From positions 1 to 58,600 of the forward strand of contig CAZMGG010000019.1 in assembly GCA_964565715.1 (NCBI GenBank): a stretch of 58,600 nt of DNA. Direction: 5' to 3'. Origin of the DNA: CAZMGG01 sp964565715 (GTDB taxonomy: Bacteria; Planctomycetota; UBA1135; UBA2386). The notes under the pieces were generated by a model that searched no databases, had not been told where the DNA came from, and saw only the letters and a list, made by a program, of their open reading frames with translations. Of this stretch, positions 1 through 9,617 are shown piece after piece (position 1 is the first letter of the stretch; every line of letters begins with the position of its first letter). The translations under genes were made by a program, and so were the position numbers.

Positions 1-676
1 GCACCTTCTGCCAGTCGTCGCCGTACTTGGCGGTGAGCCAGCGCGGGTGGTGCAGGAAGACGAACACGTGCCGGTCGTCCCGGGCCGCGGTGAGCGTCTG
101 CTGCAGCCACTCGAACTGCGCCGGGCTGATCCGTTGCGCCGCCGGCTTGTGGAAGTCCTTCTCGCCGGTCTGCGGGTCGCCCTCGTCGCTGTAGAGCACC
201 ACGAACCGGCACCGCTTGTGCCGGAACGAGTACCACAGCGGCCCGAAGGTGGCCTCGTAGCTGCCCTCGTGCTCACCCGGCGGCGGGTTGGGCCCGCGGT
301 AGTAGACGTCGTGGTTGCCGGCCACCGGGAACCACGGCATGCGCAGGCCGCCCATCACCGTCTTGAACTCGGCGGCCTGCCGCTGCCAGGCGGGCGTGTC
401 GTTGTAGCCCTGCACCAGGTCGCCGACGGTCATCACCAGGTCCGGGTCGAGCAGGTTGGTGTCGATCACCGCCTGCTTCAGGACCTCGATGCCCGCCGCC
501 GGCCCGCCGGTGCGGTCGCCGTAGATGACGAAGCCGAAGGCGTCGTCCTCTTTCGGCAGGCGCAGGAGCTGGCGGCCGGCCGCGCGGCTGGTGTGCAGCC
601 GTTCCGGGTGATCGACCTGGGCCGGCAGGGGCGACAGGGCGAGCGGGAGCAGGCACGTGGCGAGGGCGCGTCGCAT
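1..676 (-). CDS. Calcineurin-like metallophosphoesterase, exported, C-terminally cut by the window edge
   Basis: The translation from ATG at 676 begins with an Arg-rich start and hydrophobic stretch ending LSPLPAQ, a plausible signal peptide. It then shows the metallophosphoesterase blocks in order: GDRTG, GDLVQGYND, GNHDVYY and LHHPRW, which supply the Asp/Asn/His ligands of the dinuclear metal centre. The frame is open to position 1, so only about 225 residues are visible and the last metal-binding block is missing. The likely role is hydrolysis of a phosphoester outside the cytoplasm; the substrate is unknown. It lies 45 bp downstream of recC on the same strand, but nothing links the two functionally. 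Confidence 0.88.
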   Translation of the reverse strand, partial: MRRALATCLLPLALSPLPAQVDHPERLHTSRAAGRQLLRLPKEDDAFGFVIYGDRTGGPAAGIEVLKQAVIDTNLLDPDLVMTVGDLVQGYNDTPAWQRQAAEFKTVMGGLRMPWFPVAGNHDVYYRGPNPPPGEHEGSYEATFGPLWYSFRHKRCRFVVLYSDEGDPQTGEKDFHKPAAQRISPAQFEWLQQTLTAARDDRHVFVFLHHPRWLTAKYGDDWQKV

Positions 677-721
677 CCGGGCAGTCTGCCGGCGGCAGGG
701 CGGCGGGGCCACCGTTACCGG

Positions 722-3700
722 CTAGTCGTCCGGTCGCAGCAGGCCGAGGAGGGGCAGCCAGATCCGCTCGGCCCACGCGGCGAACGCGGCCATGGCCAGC
801 ACGTCCTGGTCGCGCCAGCAGAGCTGCACGTCGACGTCCTCGGAATCGCCGGGCGGGGCATGGGTGTTGTCCGACTGCTGGCGTGGCACCCAGACCCTGC
901 GCGCCGCCGCCGCGGCGTCCTTGTCCTCGTGCCGGGCCTTGGCCCAGGCATGCGAGGACTTCTCCAGGAACGGCAGGGGTCGGGTGAGCCCGAGCCGGTA
1001 GCCGGCCACCAGGTCGGCGAGCCAGCGCAGGGCGTCGCCCGGCAGCCCCGGCCGCTCGATCCAGCAGGACTCCTTGGTGCCGAGCACCCGGCTGCGTCCG
1101 TCCCCGACCGGCGGACCGGCGCCCTGCTCGGCGGCGGCGTGCCAGAGCAGGTGGTGGACCCAGGCGCGCAACTGGTCCTTGCCGCCGACCTTGGCCGGTC
1201 GGAAGTGGATCGGCCCGTCGGGGCCCATCGGCAGGTTCCCGCGCACGACGAAGTCGGCGCCGAGCGCCGTGGCGTGCTCCGGTCGCGGCGGCGCACCCAC
1301 GCGGGCCTGCATGACCGCGCTGTTGAGATCGATGCCGACGAACGCGGGGGCGGCGAGGCCGTCGGCCGGCAGCAGGCCCCGTTGCCGGTACTTCGTCAGC
1401 GCGTCCGGGTCGGCGTCGCCGCGCAGCCGCGCCGCCACTGCCGCCGCATCGAGCTGGTACTGGTCCAGGCGGTGCAGGATGAACGGCTCGACGTCGCAGT
1501 CGCGTTCGTCGATGCGGCGCAGGCGCAGGTCGAGGCGGCGCCGGCAGAACGCCCGCGCCGGGTTGCGCCAGAACGTGACCAGATCGTCGAGTTCGATGGT
1601 GGTCGCCGTCGAAGCACCGTCGGCCGGCAGCGCGTCCGCCACGAACGGGCCGGGCTCGGCGGGTGCGGCCGCCACCGGCGAGACCGGGGTGGCGCGCGCG
1701 TAGGTGAACAGCCGCGGATCGGTGCCGGTGTGGTAGCGCCCGGCGAAGGCCTGCAGCGGGTGCTGGAGGAAGAACGTCTCGTGCGCCGGCCGGCCGCCGG
1801 GACCGCTGCACGTGCGGTCCAGGTGCTCCAGCAGTTCGCTCACCACCGCGCTCGGCGCGCATTCACTGTCGTCCTTCGCCGAGCGGGCCACCCAGGTGAG
1901 GTGCAGCCGGTCGCGGGCCGACAGGAGCGCCTCCAGGAACAGGTGGCGGTCGTCGTCGCGCACCGAACGGTCGCCGGGCCGTCGGGCGGCGGCGAGCAGG
2001 TCGAACGGCGCCGCCCGCCCGAGGCGGGGGAAGGCCTCGGCCGACAGCCCGGCGAGACACAGCATGCGCGCCGGCACCGCGCGCAGGGGCTGCAGGGCGG
2101 CGAAGGTGATGCCGCCGGCGAAGCTGCCGGCGGCCTCGCCGAACTGCTCCAGCATCCCCGCCAGCAGGTCGGCGAACACCGCCGGCGACAGCTCTTCGCG
2201 CAGCCGCGCGCGGTCTGCACGGGCGCGCAGCTCCCGGGCGCACTGGCGGACGTGGTCGGCGGCCTCCCGTTCCTCGGCGCTCACCGCGTCGAACAGGGCC
2301 AGGGTCTGTTCCAGCTCGTCGGCCAGGCGGCCCAGGGTCTGCGGCCGGCCGAGCCCGGCCCAGCGCTGCTGCAGCGCGGAGACCAGGTCCAGCAGTCCGC
2401 CCAGCACGTCGGCACGGCCCAGCGTGGCATCTGCCTCCGGCAGCAGGTCGAGCACCAGCCGGTCGGTGGGGCCGGTGGCGATGCCGAGCAGCAGGCGGGC
2501 CCGGGCCAGCTCGAGGCTGTGCGGCCCGCTCGCCGCCGGATCCCAGCGCCGCACCCGCGTCCGCGTCAGGAAGTCGCGGCAGGCGGTGCGGTCGGCCGGC
2601 CGCAGCCCGAAGGTCCGCAGCAGCGCCGGTTCGTCCAGCAGGTGCAGCACCTGGCTGGTGGTCACCGGTCCGCGGCCCAGGGCGCACACCCGCAGCAGCG
2701 TCGCGAGCATCGGCTGGGCCAGGGCGGGGCTGCGATCGGCGATCTGGAACGGCAGCGCGTCCTGCAGCGGTCCGAACACCGCCTGCACGAACGGCGCGTA
2801 GGTGCGGATGTCGGGCACCAGCACCAGCACGTCGGCCGGGCGCAGCCCGGGTTCGTGTTCCAGCGCGTCGAGGATCTGGTCGCGCAGCACCTCCATCTCG
2901 CGCAGGGGCGAATGGCAGCCGTGCAGCCGCAGGGAGGCGTCATCGGCGGCGAGCGGCCAGGGCCGCAGGGCCGGGTCGCCGGCGCCCGCGGTCCGCTGCC
3001 GCACGTGCAGCAGGTCCGACTGCAGGACGTGCAGGGCGGTGTCGTGGCCCGGGTCCGGACAGGGCAGCGGGGTGACGCCATCGCCGTGCGGGTCGCTGTC
3101 GAGCAGCACGTCGCAGCCCTCGCGGGCCTGCCGGCCCAGCGCCGCCAGCAGCGCGTGCGGCGCGTCCATGGCATCGGCGTTCCGCGGCCGTTGCACGTCG
3201 CCGAAGTACTGGTCGGTGGGCAGCAGCAGGTAGCCCGTCACCGGCACGCGCGCGGCGATCCGGTGCAGCAGCGCCACCACCGGCGGCGGCAGCGGTCCGG
3301 TGGCGAACAGGCTGAGCCGCGGCGGCAGCGTCGCCGCCGCCCAGCCCTCGTCGTCGAGCAGGGCCTCGATGCGGCGCAGGCGGTGCGGGTCGGGGCCCGC
3401 CGCGGCCGAAGCCCCGCCGAACGGCAGCGCCGGCGTCGGGTCGCCGCGGCGGCGGCGCGCCGGAGCGGCGGCGGGCGCGATCTCGCCGTGGCCCGCATCG
3501 CGCAGCAGCAGCCGCCACAGGTGGCCCTGCCAGTCGGCGTGCGGCAGCGACGGGCCGGCCTCGCCGGCGGCCCACGCCGCCAGCACCTCGGGCCGGTAGA
3601 GCTGGTAGGCGTCGAAGCACGCGGCCAGCCGTTCGGCGAGCTGCCAGCGCTTGTGCTGTTCCGGGTCGTCCTGGCAGTAGCGGAGCGGCAGCGCCAGCTG

Positions 3701-4012
3701 GGCATCCCCGGCGCCGTCACCGAGCAGGCGGAACACGCGCAGGGCCAGCACCTCGCGGGCGAACGGGTCGTCGGGATCGCTGCCAGCGAGCCGCGCCAGG
3801 AACGTGCCCAGCACCGGCAGGTCGAGGGACGCGGCGATGCCGAGCCGCTCCGCCAGGCGCAGCCGCAGCCAGCGGCCCATCGCCCGGCTCGGCACGACGA
3901 TGGTCTCGGGCCGCAGCGGCGGCAGCGGCGCCTGCTGCAGCCGTTCGCACAGGTCGTGCAGCAGCACTTCCTGGCGGTTGCTGGCGTGGAACACGAGGCG
4001 CGGCTCCCTCAC
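722..4012 (-). CDS. recC: RecC, exodeoxyribonuclease V gamma subunit
   Basis: About 1096 residues, close to the usual RecC length (about 1120). The N-terminus (LVFHASNRQEVLL, then IVVPSRAMGRWLRLRLAERLGIAASLD in pieces) matches the RecC start that reads HSNRLDVL and QSTGMAQWL in E. coli. I chose GTG at 4012 because homology begins within a few residues of it; the frame stays open upstream but that part is antisense to the next gene. RecC recognises Chi and holds the RecBCD complex together during double-strand-break repair. No recB or recD lies nearby in this window, so the partner genes must be elsewhere or past the left edge. The C-terminal part (LCWRDQD, WAERIWLPLL) corresponds to the inactivated nuclease-like domain. 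Confidence 0.92.
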   Translation of the reverse strand: MREPRLVFHASNRQEVLLHDLCERLQQAPLPPLRPETIVVPSRAMGRWLRLRLAERLGIAASLDLPVLGTFLARLAGSDPDDPFAREVLALRVFRLLGDGAGDAQLALPLRYCQDDPEQHKRWQLAERLAACFDAYQLYRPEVLAAWAAGEAGPSLPHADWQGHLWRLLLRDAGHGEIAPAAAPARRRRGDPTPALPFGGASAAAGPDPHRLRRIEALLDDEGWAAATLPPRLSLFATGPLPPPVVALLHRIAARVPVTGYLLLPTDQYFGDVQRPRNADAMDAPHALLAALGRQAREGCDVLLDSDPHGDGVTPLPCPDPGHDTALHVLQSDLLHVRQRTAGAGDPALRPWPLAADDASLRLHGCHSPLREMEVLRDQILDALEHEPGLRPADVLVLVPDIRTYAPFVQAVFGPLQDALPFQIADRSPALAQPMLATLLRVCALGRGPVTTSQVLHLLDEPALLRTFGLRPADRTACRDFLTRTRVRRWDPAASGPHSLELARARLLLGIATGPTDRLVLDLLPEADATLGRADVLGGLLDLVSALQQRWAGLGRPQTLGRLADELEQTLALFDAVSAEEREAADHVRQCARELRARADRARLREELSPAVFADLLAGMLEQFGEAAGSFAGGITFAALQPLRAVPARMLCLAGLSAEAFPRLGRAAPFDLLAAARRPGDRSVRDDDRHLFLEALLSARDRLHLTWVARSAKDDSECAPSAVVSELLEHLDRTCSGPGGRPAHETFFLQHPLQAFAGRYHTGTDPRLFTYARATPVSPVAAAPAEPGPFVADALPADGASTATTIELDDLVTFWRNPARAFCRRRLDLRLRRIDERDCDVEPFILHRLDQYQLDAAAVAARLRGDADPDALTKYRQRGLLPADGLAAPAFVGIDLNSAVMQARVGAPPRPEHATALGADFVVRGNLPMGPDGPIHFRPAKVGGKDQLRAWVHHLLWHAAAEQGAGPPVGDGRSRVLGTKESCWIERPGLPGDALRWLADLVAGYRLGLTRPLPFLEKSSHAWAKARHEDKDAAAAARRVWVPRQQSDNTHAPPGDSEDVDVQLCWRDQDVLAMAAFAAWAERIWLPLLGLLRPDD

Positions 4013-4065
4013 GGCGGCGCATGGTAGGCGCGGCGCCGGCGGGGGGAAGGGCGAAGGCGCGGGCC

Positions 4066-5628
4066 TCAGCGGCCGAGTCGCTCCAGGATGGCGCGGGCGG
4101 TGGGATCCTGCGGGTGCCGTTCCAGCACGGCCCGGCAGAGCCGTTCGGCCTCCTGGTGCTCCTGGCGCTGGCCGTGGTAGATCGCCAGCGCGTTGGCGGC
4201 CCGCGGCAGGAAGCCGGGGTCGGCGACGCGCGCCACTGCTTCGCGCAGGGCGGATTCGGCGTCGGGGTGCCGCTGCAGGTCGCGCAGCAGCAGCCCGTGC
4301 ACCTGCAGCAGGCGCGGATCCCGGCCGGGACTCCACCACAGGGCGGTGCGGGTGGCGGCCTCGGCCGCCAGCAGGCGCTCGCGCAGGCCTTCGCTGCCGC
4401 GCTCGGTCGCCGCCAGCGCGTGGGTGGCGGTCTCCACCCGCTGCCGCGTCGCCTCGGCGATGCCGAGCCACGCCACGGTGGCGAGGCCGGCCACCGCCAG
4501 CACCGCGGCGGTGCGGCCGCGGCCCAGCAGGCGGCCGTCGCGCTTCAGTTCGGCGTGCTGGAACGTCACCGCCGGCTTGCGCCACAGCCGCCAGCCCAGC
4601 AGGAGCAGCGCCGCGGTCAGCACCGACAGGCCGATGGCCAGCAGGAACGGCACCGGCTCGCCGAGCCACAGGTCGCGCCACAGCCACAGCCCGAGCACGA
4701 ACAGCACCGCCAGCGCGATCTCCTCGCCCCAGCCGAAGTCGGCGCGGGCCTCGATGCGCTGCTGGCTCCGCTGCAGCGGCCGGGTCGGGCCGAAGCCGAA
4801 GTAGAGCGCGTCCTTCGGGCACACCGACACGCAGTCGAGGCACTTCATGCAGGCCGGATCCACCACCATCCGGTGCATCGCCACCTCCTCGTGCACGCGG
4901 ACGTTGCTGCTGCAGACCGTGGTGCAGTGGCCGCAGTGCTCGCAGGCGTCGGTGACCCGGATCCGTGCCGGCGCCAGCCGGTCGGCCACGGCGAACACGG
5001 CGCCGTAGGGACAGCCGTACGTGCAGAAGCCCTTGGCGCCGAGCCACCACACCACCAGGAAGCCGCACACCAGCAGCGTCGCCACCGCCATGATCGGACC
5101 GGGGAACGTCGCCCACAGCTCGCTGGTGGTGAGATGCGGCACGAGGTCGGGCGCCGGCTCGCCCCGCCACCAGCGGCGCAGGGTCGGCCACACGAACATG
5201 TAGAACGCCGCGCCGAACGGGATCAGCACCAACAGGCGCGAGCGGATCGGCCGCGGCCGCAGGCCGAGCCGGCCCAGCAGCCAGGCGCACAGGTCCTGCA
5301 GCGCCACGACATGGCAGGCCCAGCCGCAGAACCAGCGGCCGAGCAGCAGCGTGCTGCCGATGGCCAACAGGAACAGGATCGCGCCGGCGTTCAGGTAGCC
5401 CAGCTCGAGGGTCTGCATCGCCTCGCTGGGCTCCAGCGGCGTCAGCGTGGTGCCCGCGACCAGCCAGTGCACGATGTGGGCGGCGATCACGACGTGCACC
5501 AGCAGCAGCACGATCGCCCGCCGCCGGCCCATCGGCGAGCGCGCCACCGGGCCCTGCTTCGGCCGGTGCCGGTCCAGCCGGGGCAGGTGGTTGCCTGGAT
5601 CGGTGCGGGGGACGGGCGCTGGGGTCAT
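4066..5628 (-). CDS. Membrane polyferredoxin (NapH/NosR/CcoG-like) with C-terminal TPR-like region
   Basis: About 520 residues from ATG at 5628. It has an N-terminal membrane segment (IVLLLVHVVIAAHIVHWLV), several further hydrophobic helices, and the Cys motifs of this family: FCGWAC, FCTYGCPYG, then two complete 4Fe-4S sets, CEHCGHCTTVC and CMKCLDCVSVC. Family members pass electrons across or along the membrane to periplasmic oxidoreductases or help cytochrome oxidase assembly. After another pair of membrane segments the last 100 or so residues form a helical repeat region (ADPGFLPRAANALAIYHG, EAERLCRAVLERHPQDPTA) that reads as TPR, which is an unusual appendage. It is 53 bp upstream of recC. 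The electron partner is not identifiable here; the qNOR at 21926-24220 is one possibility but is not linked. Confidence 0.85.
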   Translation of the reverse strand: MTPAPVPRTDPGNHLPRLDRHRPKQGPVARSPMGRRRAIVLLLVHVVIAAHIVHWLVAGTTLTPLEPSEAMQTLELGYLNAGAILFLLAIGSTLLLGRWFCGWACHVVALQDLCAWLLGRLGLRPRPIRSRLLVLIPFGAAFYMFVWPTLRRWWRGEPAPDLVPHLTTSELWATFPGPIMAVATLLVCGFLVVWWLGAKGFCTYGCPYGAVFAVADRLAPARIRVTDACEHCGHCTTVCSSNVRVHEEVAMHRMVVDPACMKCLDCVSVCPKDALYFGFGPTRPLQRSQQRIEARADFGWGEEIALAVLFVLGLWLWRDLWLGEPVPFLLAIGLSVLTAALLLLGWRLWRKPAVTFQHAELKRDGRLLGRGRTAAVLAVAGLATVAWLGIAEATRQRVETATHALAATERGSEGLRERLLAAEAATRTALWWSPGRDPRLLQVHGLLLRDLQRHPDAESALREAVARVADPGFLPRAANALAIYHGQRQEHQEAERLCRAVLERHPQDPTARAILERLGR

Positions 5629-5668
5629 CGGCCGGGCGCAGCATAGCCGCGCCCGCCTTGGCGCCGCA

Positions 5669-7048
5669 TCACGGCACGATGAGCTGGACGCCGTTGCTGA
5701 GGATGATGACGCTGGGGTCGGCGTTCTCCAGCACCACGCCCTGGGTGGAGACGATGGCGCCGCTGACGCCGGCGGGGATCGGCAGGCTGCCGGTGGCGGT
5801 GCCGCTGCCCGCACCGCCGGTGCCGGTGAACCAGGGGCCGAGGTAGACCGGCAGCAGCGGGTCGATCAGGATGTTGCAGCCGTTGCCGAGCGGGAACGAG
5901 GTCTGGCCGAAGCCGAAGGCCAGGAACGCCACCGAGAACGGCGCCGCGTTGTCGATCTGATAGACCACCACGCCGCTGCCCGGGGTCGCCGAACCGGTGG
6001 CGGCGAGCCGCGGCACCAGCGCGTTCTGGCCGGCGCAGCCCTGGCCGTACGGATAGGTCGATGGCACCACCACGGCGAACACGTAGACCTTGCGGTTGCC
6101 GAAGTCGGAGATCGCCAGCGTCTGGCTCGCCTGATCCCAGCTGAAGTCGTAGGCGCCGACGCCATTGGCGGCGACGAAGGTGCCCCAGTCGATGACGTCG
6201 GGATTGCCGTCGGGCCGCACCGCCAGCACGCGCTCGGTGAAGAGCTGGCCGATACCGCCGTTGCTGCGGTCATTGTAGATCACCACCTTGCCGCCGAGCG
6301 CGTCGACCAGGGCGAGGTTCTGCTGGTTGACCGTGGTCACGTCGGGGACGTCGACCACCACCCGCATGGTCACCGCGTTGTCGCCGGTGCGCCGGCCGGC
6401 CACGACGTTGTTGGCGGTGCGCAGCCAGATGTCGCCGGTGGCAGCGTCGTAGTCCATGTCGCGCCAGAAGGTGGTCTGGGCGGTGCCCAGCACCATGCCG
6501 TTCGCCGTGTTCCAGATGTCGGCGCCGTTGGTCCGGTCCTGCAGCAGGCGGCGGCCGGAACCGAACGTGGTCCAGCCGACGCCGGCGCCGAAGGCGGGGT
6601 TGCCGGTGGGATGGCCCGGGTCGAAGCCGACGCCGCTGCTGCCGCGGCCGACCTTGCTCCACTGCGGCGTGCCGAGCAGGTCCCAGCAGGTGATGCCGTT
6701 CGGATTGCTGCCGCCGTTGTCGTAGGCGGCGGCGAGCTGCGCGCCCTGCACGTCGAGGCCGGTGTAGCCGCGCTGCGAGGGCGTGCCCGACTCGATGCCG
6801 AAGGCGGCGCCGACGGTCGGCGTGGTCAGCGCGTTGAACACCGGCACGATCGCCACCGGGCCCGCCACGGTGTTGCCGTTGTAGCCGGCGACGAACAGAT
6901 CGGTGCCGTTCCACGCCACCGCCGACGGATTGGTGCCGATCGGCAGCGGCGTCGTGTCGATGGTGGCGAGGTGCTGCATCTGCACCTGGGCAAACGCGGG
7001 GGCGGCGACGGCCAGCAGGGCCACGGCGGGAAGGGCGAGCGTATGCAT
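5669..7048 (-). CDS. Secreted beta-propeller-like protein with shared C-terminal beta module
   Basis: About 459 residues from ATG at 7048, with GGAG a suitable distance upstream. A signal peptide (MHTLALPAVALLAVAAPAFAQ) is followed by repeated short beta-rich stretches (LFVAGYNGNTVAG, DMDYDAATGDIWLRT, GAYDFSWDQASQTLAISDFGNRKVYVFA in parts), consistent with a beta-propeller fold. From about residue 330 it carries the C-terminal module seen in several proteins of this window: YGQGCAG, a LAFGFG turn, GNGCNILIDP, SLPIPAGVSGA and a terminal SNGVQL. Function unknown; no catalytic motif was found. It ends 40 bp before the polyferredoxin gene. Confidence 0.75.
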   Translation of the reverse strand: MHTLALPAVALLAVAAPAFAQVQMQHLATIDTTPLPIGTNPSAVAWNGTDLFVAGYNGNTVAGPVAIVPVFNALTTPTVGAAFGIESGTPSQRGYTGLDVQGAQLAAAYDNGGSNPNGITCWDLLGTPQWSKVGRGSSGVGFDPGHPTGNPAFGAGVGWTTFGSGRRLLQDRTNGADIWNTANGMVLGTAQTTFWRDMDYDAATGDIWLRTANNVVAGRRTGDNAVTMRVVVDVPDVTTVNQQNLALVDALGGKVVIYNDRSNGGIGQLFTERVLAVRPDGNPDVIDWGTFVAANGVGAYDFSWDQASQTLAISDFGNRKVYVFAVVVPSTYPYGQGCAGQNALVPRLAATGSATPGSGVVVYQIDNAAPFSVAFLAFGFGQTSFPLGNGCNILIDPLLPVYLGPWFTGTGGAGSGTATGSLPIPAGVSGAIVSTQGVVLENADPSVIILSNGVQLIVP

Positions 7049-7106
7049 GGGATTCTCCGGAGGCCGGAGTATCCGCACGGTGGCCTCGCCGGCAAGGTCG
7101 GGCCGT

Positions 7107-8735
7107 TTACGGCAGGACGAGCGTGTGCGGGTTGCTGGCGCAGGCGAGCGGCCAGCCGCCGGGCGCGAACACCGCCACCGCGGTGGTGAGGCGTGCGCCG
7201 GGCATCAGGGCCACGATCCCCGCCGGCAGCGCCACCCCTGAGGCGGCGCGGCCGAAGGCATCGAGCGTGCCGAGGTTGCCGGGGAAGAACGGCGTGTTGG
7301 CCGACTGGAAGGCCGCGGTGGTGGCCGGATCGAAGGTCAGCGGCAGCAGGGGCCAGGCCGGATCCGCGTGCAGGAAGCCCGGTACCGGTCCGCTCAGCGA
7401 CCAGAGCTGCCAGTACATCGCGCCACCGCGGCCCGGGCCTATGTCGATGGCGAAGCCGGCGCTGAGGGCGCCGCCGGCGGTGGAGAAGGCGGTGACGTCG
7501 AGCCCGCGGCTGAACAGGTGGGCCTCCGACAGGAACGACTGGCCGCTGAAGATGGCCTGCAGCCACTCGCCGCGGCCATCGCCGGTGACGTCGCCGATCG
7601 AGGCCAGCGACGCCCCGTCGGCGGTCGCGGTGAGCACCGTCTCGACGATCGAGCCGTCCTGCCGCATCACCGTCACCGGGTCCGGGTCGTTGAGCAGGGC
7701 GCCGCTGCCGGCGAACAGGATCTCCTCCACGCCGTCGCCGTCGACGTCGCGGCCGACGGCGACCCGGCTGCCGACGAACGCGCCGCCGTAGGTGCCCTCC
7801 ACCGTCAGCACGGCGATCGAGCCCTCGAACAGCTGCACGCGGCCGTTGTTGACGAGACCGTTGCTGTCCACGCGCGACCGGCCGAGCAGGAAGCGCATGC
7901 CGTTCGGCCCGGCCACGAAGGCCATCTGCGCCACGCCGTCGGCGCCCGCCGGCCGGTCGAAGGCCAGCGTCAGGGTCGCCGTTCCGCCGAACGGTGCGCC
8001 CACCAGGTAGACGCGCCCCAGCGCGTCGCTGGTGTAGGCGGCGCCCGCCGGCGCGCGGCTGGCCAGGGCGTTGCCGACGCTGCCGAAGGCGATCGGTCCC
8101 TCGGCCGCCCCGAGCGGCACGCCGGTGCGCCCGCTCAGGTAGACGACGCGGCCGCGGCCGGCGAAACCCACGCCGAAGCCCGGCTCGCCGGCCAGCAGAT
8201 CAGCCGCCCCGTCGCTGTCCAGATCGCCGACCACGCACAGACAGGCGCCCAGGTTGACGCTGGCGCCGCTGCCGTCGCGGGTCCAGAGCACGCCGCCGGT
8301 GGCGCCGGAGAAGGCGAGCACCCGGCCGGCGTTGGGACCGCCGCCGTCGTGGTCGCGGGCGCCGACGACCAGGTCAGGCACACCGTCGCCGTTCACGTCG
8401 CCCGGATCGCACATCACCTCGCCGAAGCGGGCGCCGATCTGGTCGCCGAGGAACCGCCGGAACGTGGTGCCGCGCCGCCCCGAGTAGAGGTAGACCGCGC
8501 CGGGACCCGCCGGTCCGATGGGGTCGGCGGCGTTCGGCGCCGCCACCGCGTAGTCGTCGAAGCCGTCCCCGTCGTGGTCGCGCAGGGCCAGGACCGCGGT
8601 GCCAAAGCCGCCGCTGGTCTGGATCGTCGGCGAGTTGCGGACCCGCTGGCCGGGTTCGCGGGACTGCGCCGGCAGGCTGGCTGCGTGGGCGGCGAGGAGG
8701 AACGCGAGGGGGAGCCAGGCCGGATGGGATCGCAT
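7107..8735 (-). CDS. Secreted FG-GAP (integrin-alpha-type) beta-propeller protein
   Basis: About 542 residues from ATG at 8735, with a signal peptide ending SLPAQ. Five or more calcium-binding FG-GAP loops are visible: DHDGDGFDDYAV, DVNGDGVPDLVVG, DLDSDGAADLLAG, DVDGDGVEEILFAG and DVTGDGRGEWLQ. These build the blades of an integrin-type propeller, usually an extracellular adhesion or display scaffold. The last 130 residues (YWQLWSLSG, LGTLDAFGRAASGVALPAGI, ending HTLVLP) resemble the shared beta-rich C-terminal module, although without its Cys pair. It is 58 bp upstream of the 5669-7048 gene, so the two may be co-transcribed. Confidence 0.85.
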   Translation of the reverse strand: MRSHPAWLPLAFLLAAHAASLPAQSREPGQRVRNSPTIQTSGGFGTAVLALRDHDGDGFDDYAVAAPNAADPIGPAGPGAVYLYSGRRGTTFRRFLGDQIGARFGEVMCDPGDVNGDGVPDLVVGARDHDGGGPNAGRVLAFSGATGGVLWTRDGSGASVNLGACLCVVGDLDSDGAADLLAGEPGFGVGFAGRGRVVYLSGRTGVPLGAAEGPIAFGSVGNALASRAPAGAAYTSDALGRVYLVGAPFGGTATLTLAFDRPAGADGVAQMAFVAGPNGMRFLLGRSRVDSNGLVNNGRVQLFEGSIAVLTVEGTYGGAFVGSRVAVGRDVDGDGVEEILFAGSGALLNDPDPVTVMRQDGSIVETVLTATADGASLASIGDVTGDGRGEWLQAIFSGQSFLSEAHLFSRGLDVTAFSTAGGALSAGFAIDIGPGRGGAMYWQLWSLSGPVPGFLHADPAWPLLPLTFDPATTAAFQSANTPFFPGNLGTLDAFGRAASGVALPAGIVALMPGARLTTAVAVFAPGGWPLACASNPHTLVLP

Positions 8736-8788
8736 GGGGTTCACCGCCCCCCAGGATCGGCGTCCGGCGTCGGGCCAGACAGGCCCGG

Positions 8789-9547
8789 CTACCAGGAACC
8801 CGGCGTCGGCGCCGCCGCCTTGCGGGGCTTGCGCACGACCGTCAGGAGCATGCCGCTCCACGACAGGCCTTCCAGGTCGATCGCCGCGATCAGGTCTTCC
8901 AGTTCCTGCCGTTCCGGCGAGTCGTCGGGCAGGTCGCGCAGCAGCGACTCGCCCTCGCCGCGCAGGTCGGCGGCCGAACGCTCGCGCCAGCGCAGCATGT
9001 ACTGCCCCTCCACCTCGCCGCGGCGGATGTCGGGCAGGGCCTTCATGACGCGATCGATGGTCAGCACCGCGCCGGACGCCTCGCCGCGCCGCTTGCGCTG
9101 GCTCTGCAGCCACTGCTCGCAGCAGGCCGCCATGGCCTGGTCGGGCAGCGACACGTCGAACCACTGCTGGGCCAGCACGATGCCCGAACGGCAGACCCGC
9201 ATGGCGTCCACCAGCACCTCCTCGGCGCCCTCGATGTCGAGCGCGTCGGCGTGCATGGCCACCCAGTCGTAGCTCAGGTCGGCGAACGGCAGCCTGCGCT
9301 GGTCCCATGGCTGGGCGGCGAAGCCCTGCCGGGTCAGCGTGTCGACCAGCTGCGGGTCCGACTCGACGCTGGCGGCAGCGGTGCCGAGCTGCCGGCAGGC
9401 CTTGAGCAGCGCGCCGCGCGAGCTGCCGACGATCAGCAGCGACTCGGGGCGCTGCTGGATCGCACGATCCAGCATCTGGCGATACTGGCCGCTCCGGTGT
9501 TCCTCCACCGGATCGGCCTTCTTCAGCATGGAGAGCATCGTGCGCAT
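8789..9547 (-). CDS. Class I SAM-methyltransferase-like protein
   Basis: About 252 residues. LLIVGSSRGALLKACRQLG followed by SVESDPQLVDTL looks like Rossmann motif I and the acidic end of strand 2 of a SAM-dependent methyltransferase, with RLPFADLSYDWVAMHADAL as the usual motif II region. The C-terminal half is rich in charged helices. I prefer ATG at 9547 because upstream codons are low-complexity His/Met-shadow sequence overlapping the 3' end of the transporter gene. The GxGxG glycine loop is weak (VGSSRGA), so activity is uncertain and the substrate unknown. It follows the ZIP-permease gene by 70 bp on the same strand. Confidence 0.6.
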   Translation of the reverse strand: MRTMLSMLKKADPVEEHRSGQYRQMLDRAIQQRPESLLIVGSSRGALLKACRQLGTAAASVESDPQLVDTLTRQGFAAQPWDQRRLPFADLSYDWVAMHADALDIEGAEEVLVDAMRVCRSGIVLAQQWFDVSLPDQAMAACCEQWLQSQRKRRGEASGAVLTIDRVMKALPDIRRGEVEGQYMLRWRERSAADLRGEGESLLRDLPDDSPERQELEDLIAAIDLEGLSWSGMLLTVVRKPRKAAAPTPGSW

Positions 9548-9617
9548 GCTGGAGGCCTTATCGGCGCCGGTGGGGCGACGACGTGAGTCGCCGGCCCGTT
9601 CCTGGATGCCTCGCCGT

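Noticed and set aside
47..4027. A 1326-codon open frame on the plus strand opposite recC
   Set aside because: Composition is Arg/Gln/His-rich with no domain and the opposite strand encodes a clear RecC; typical of antisense frames in very high-GC DNA.
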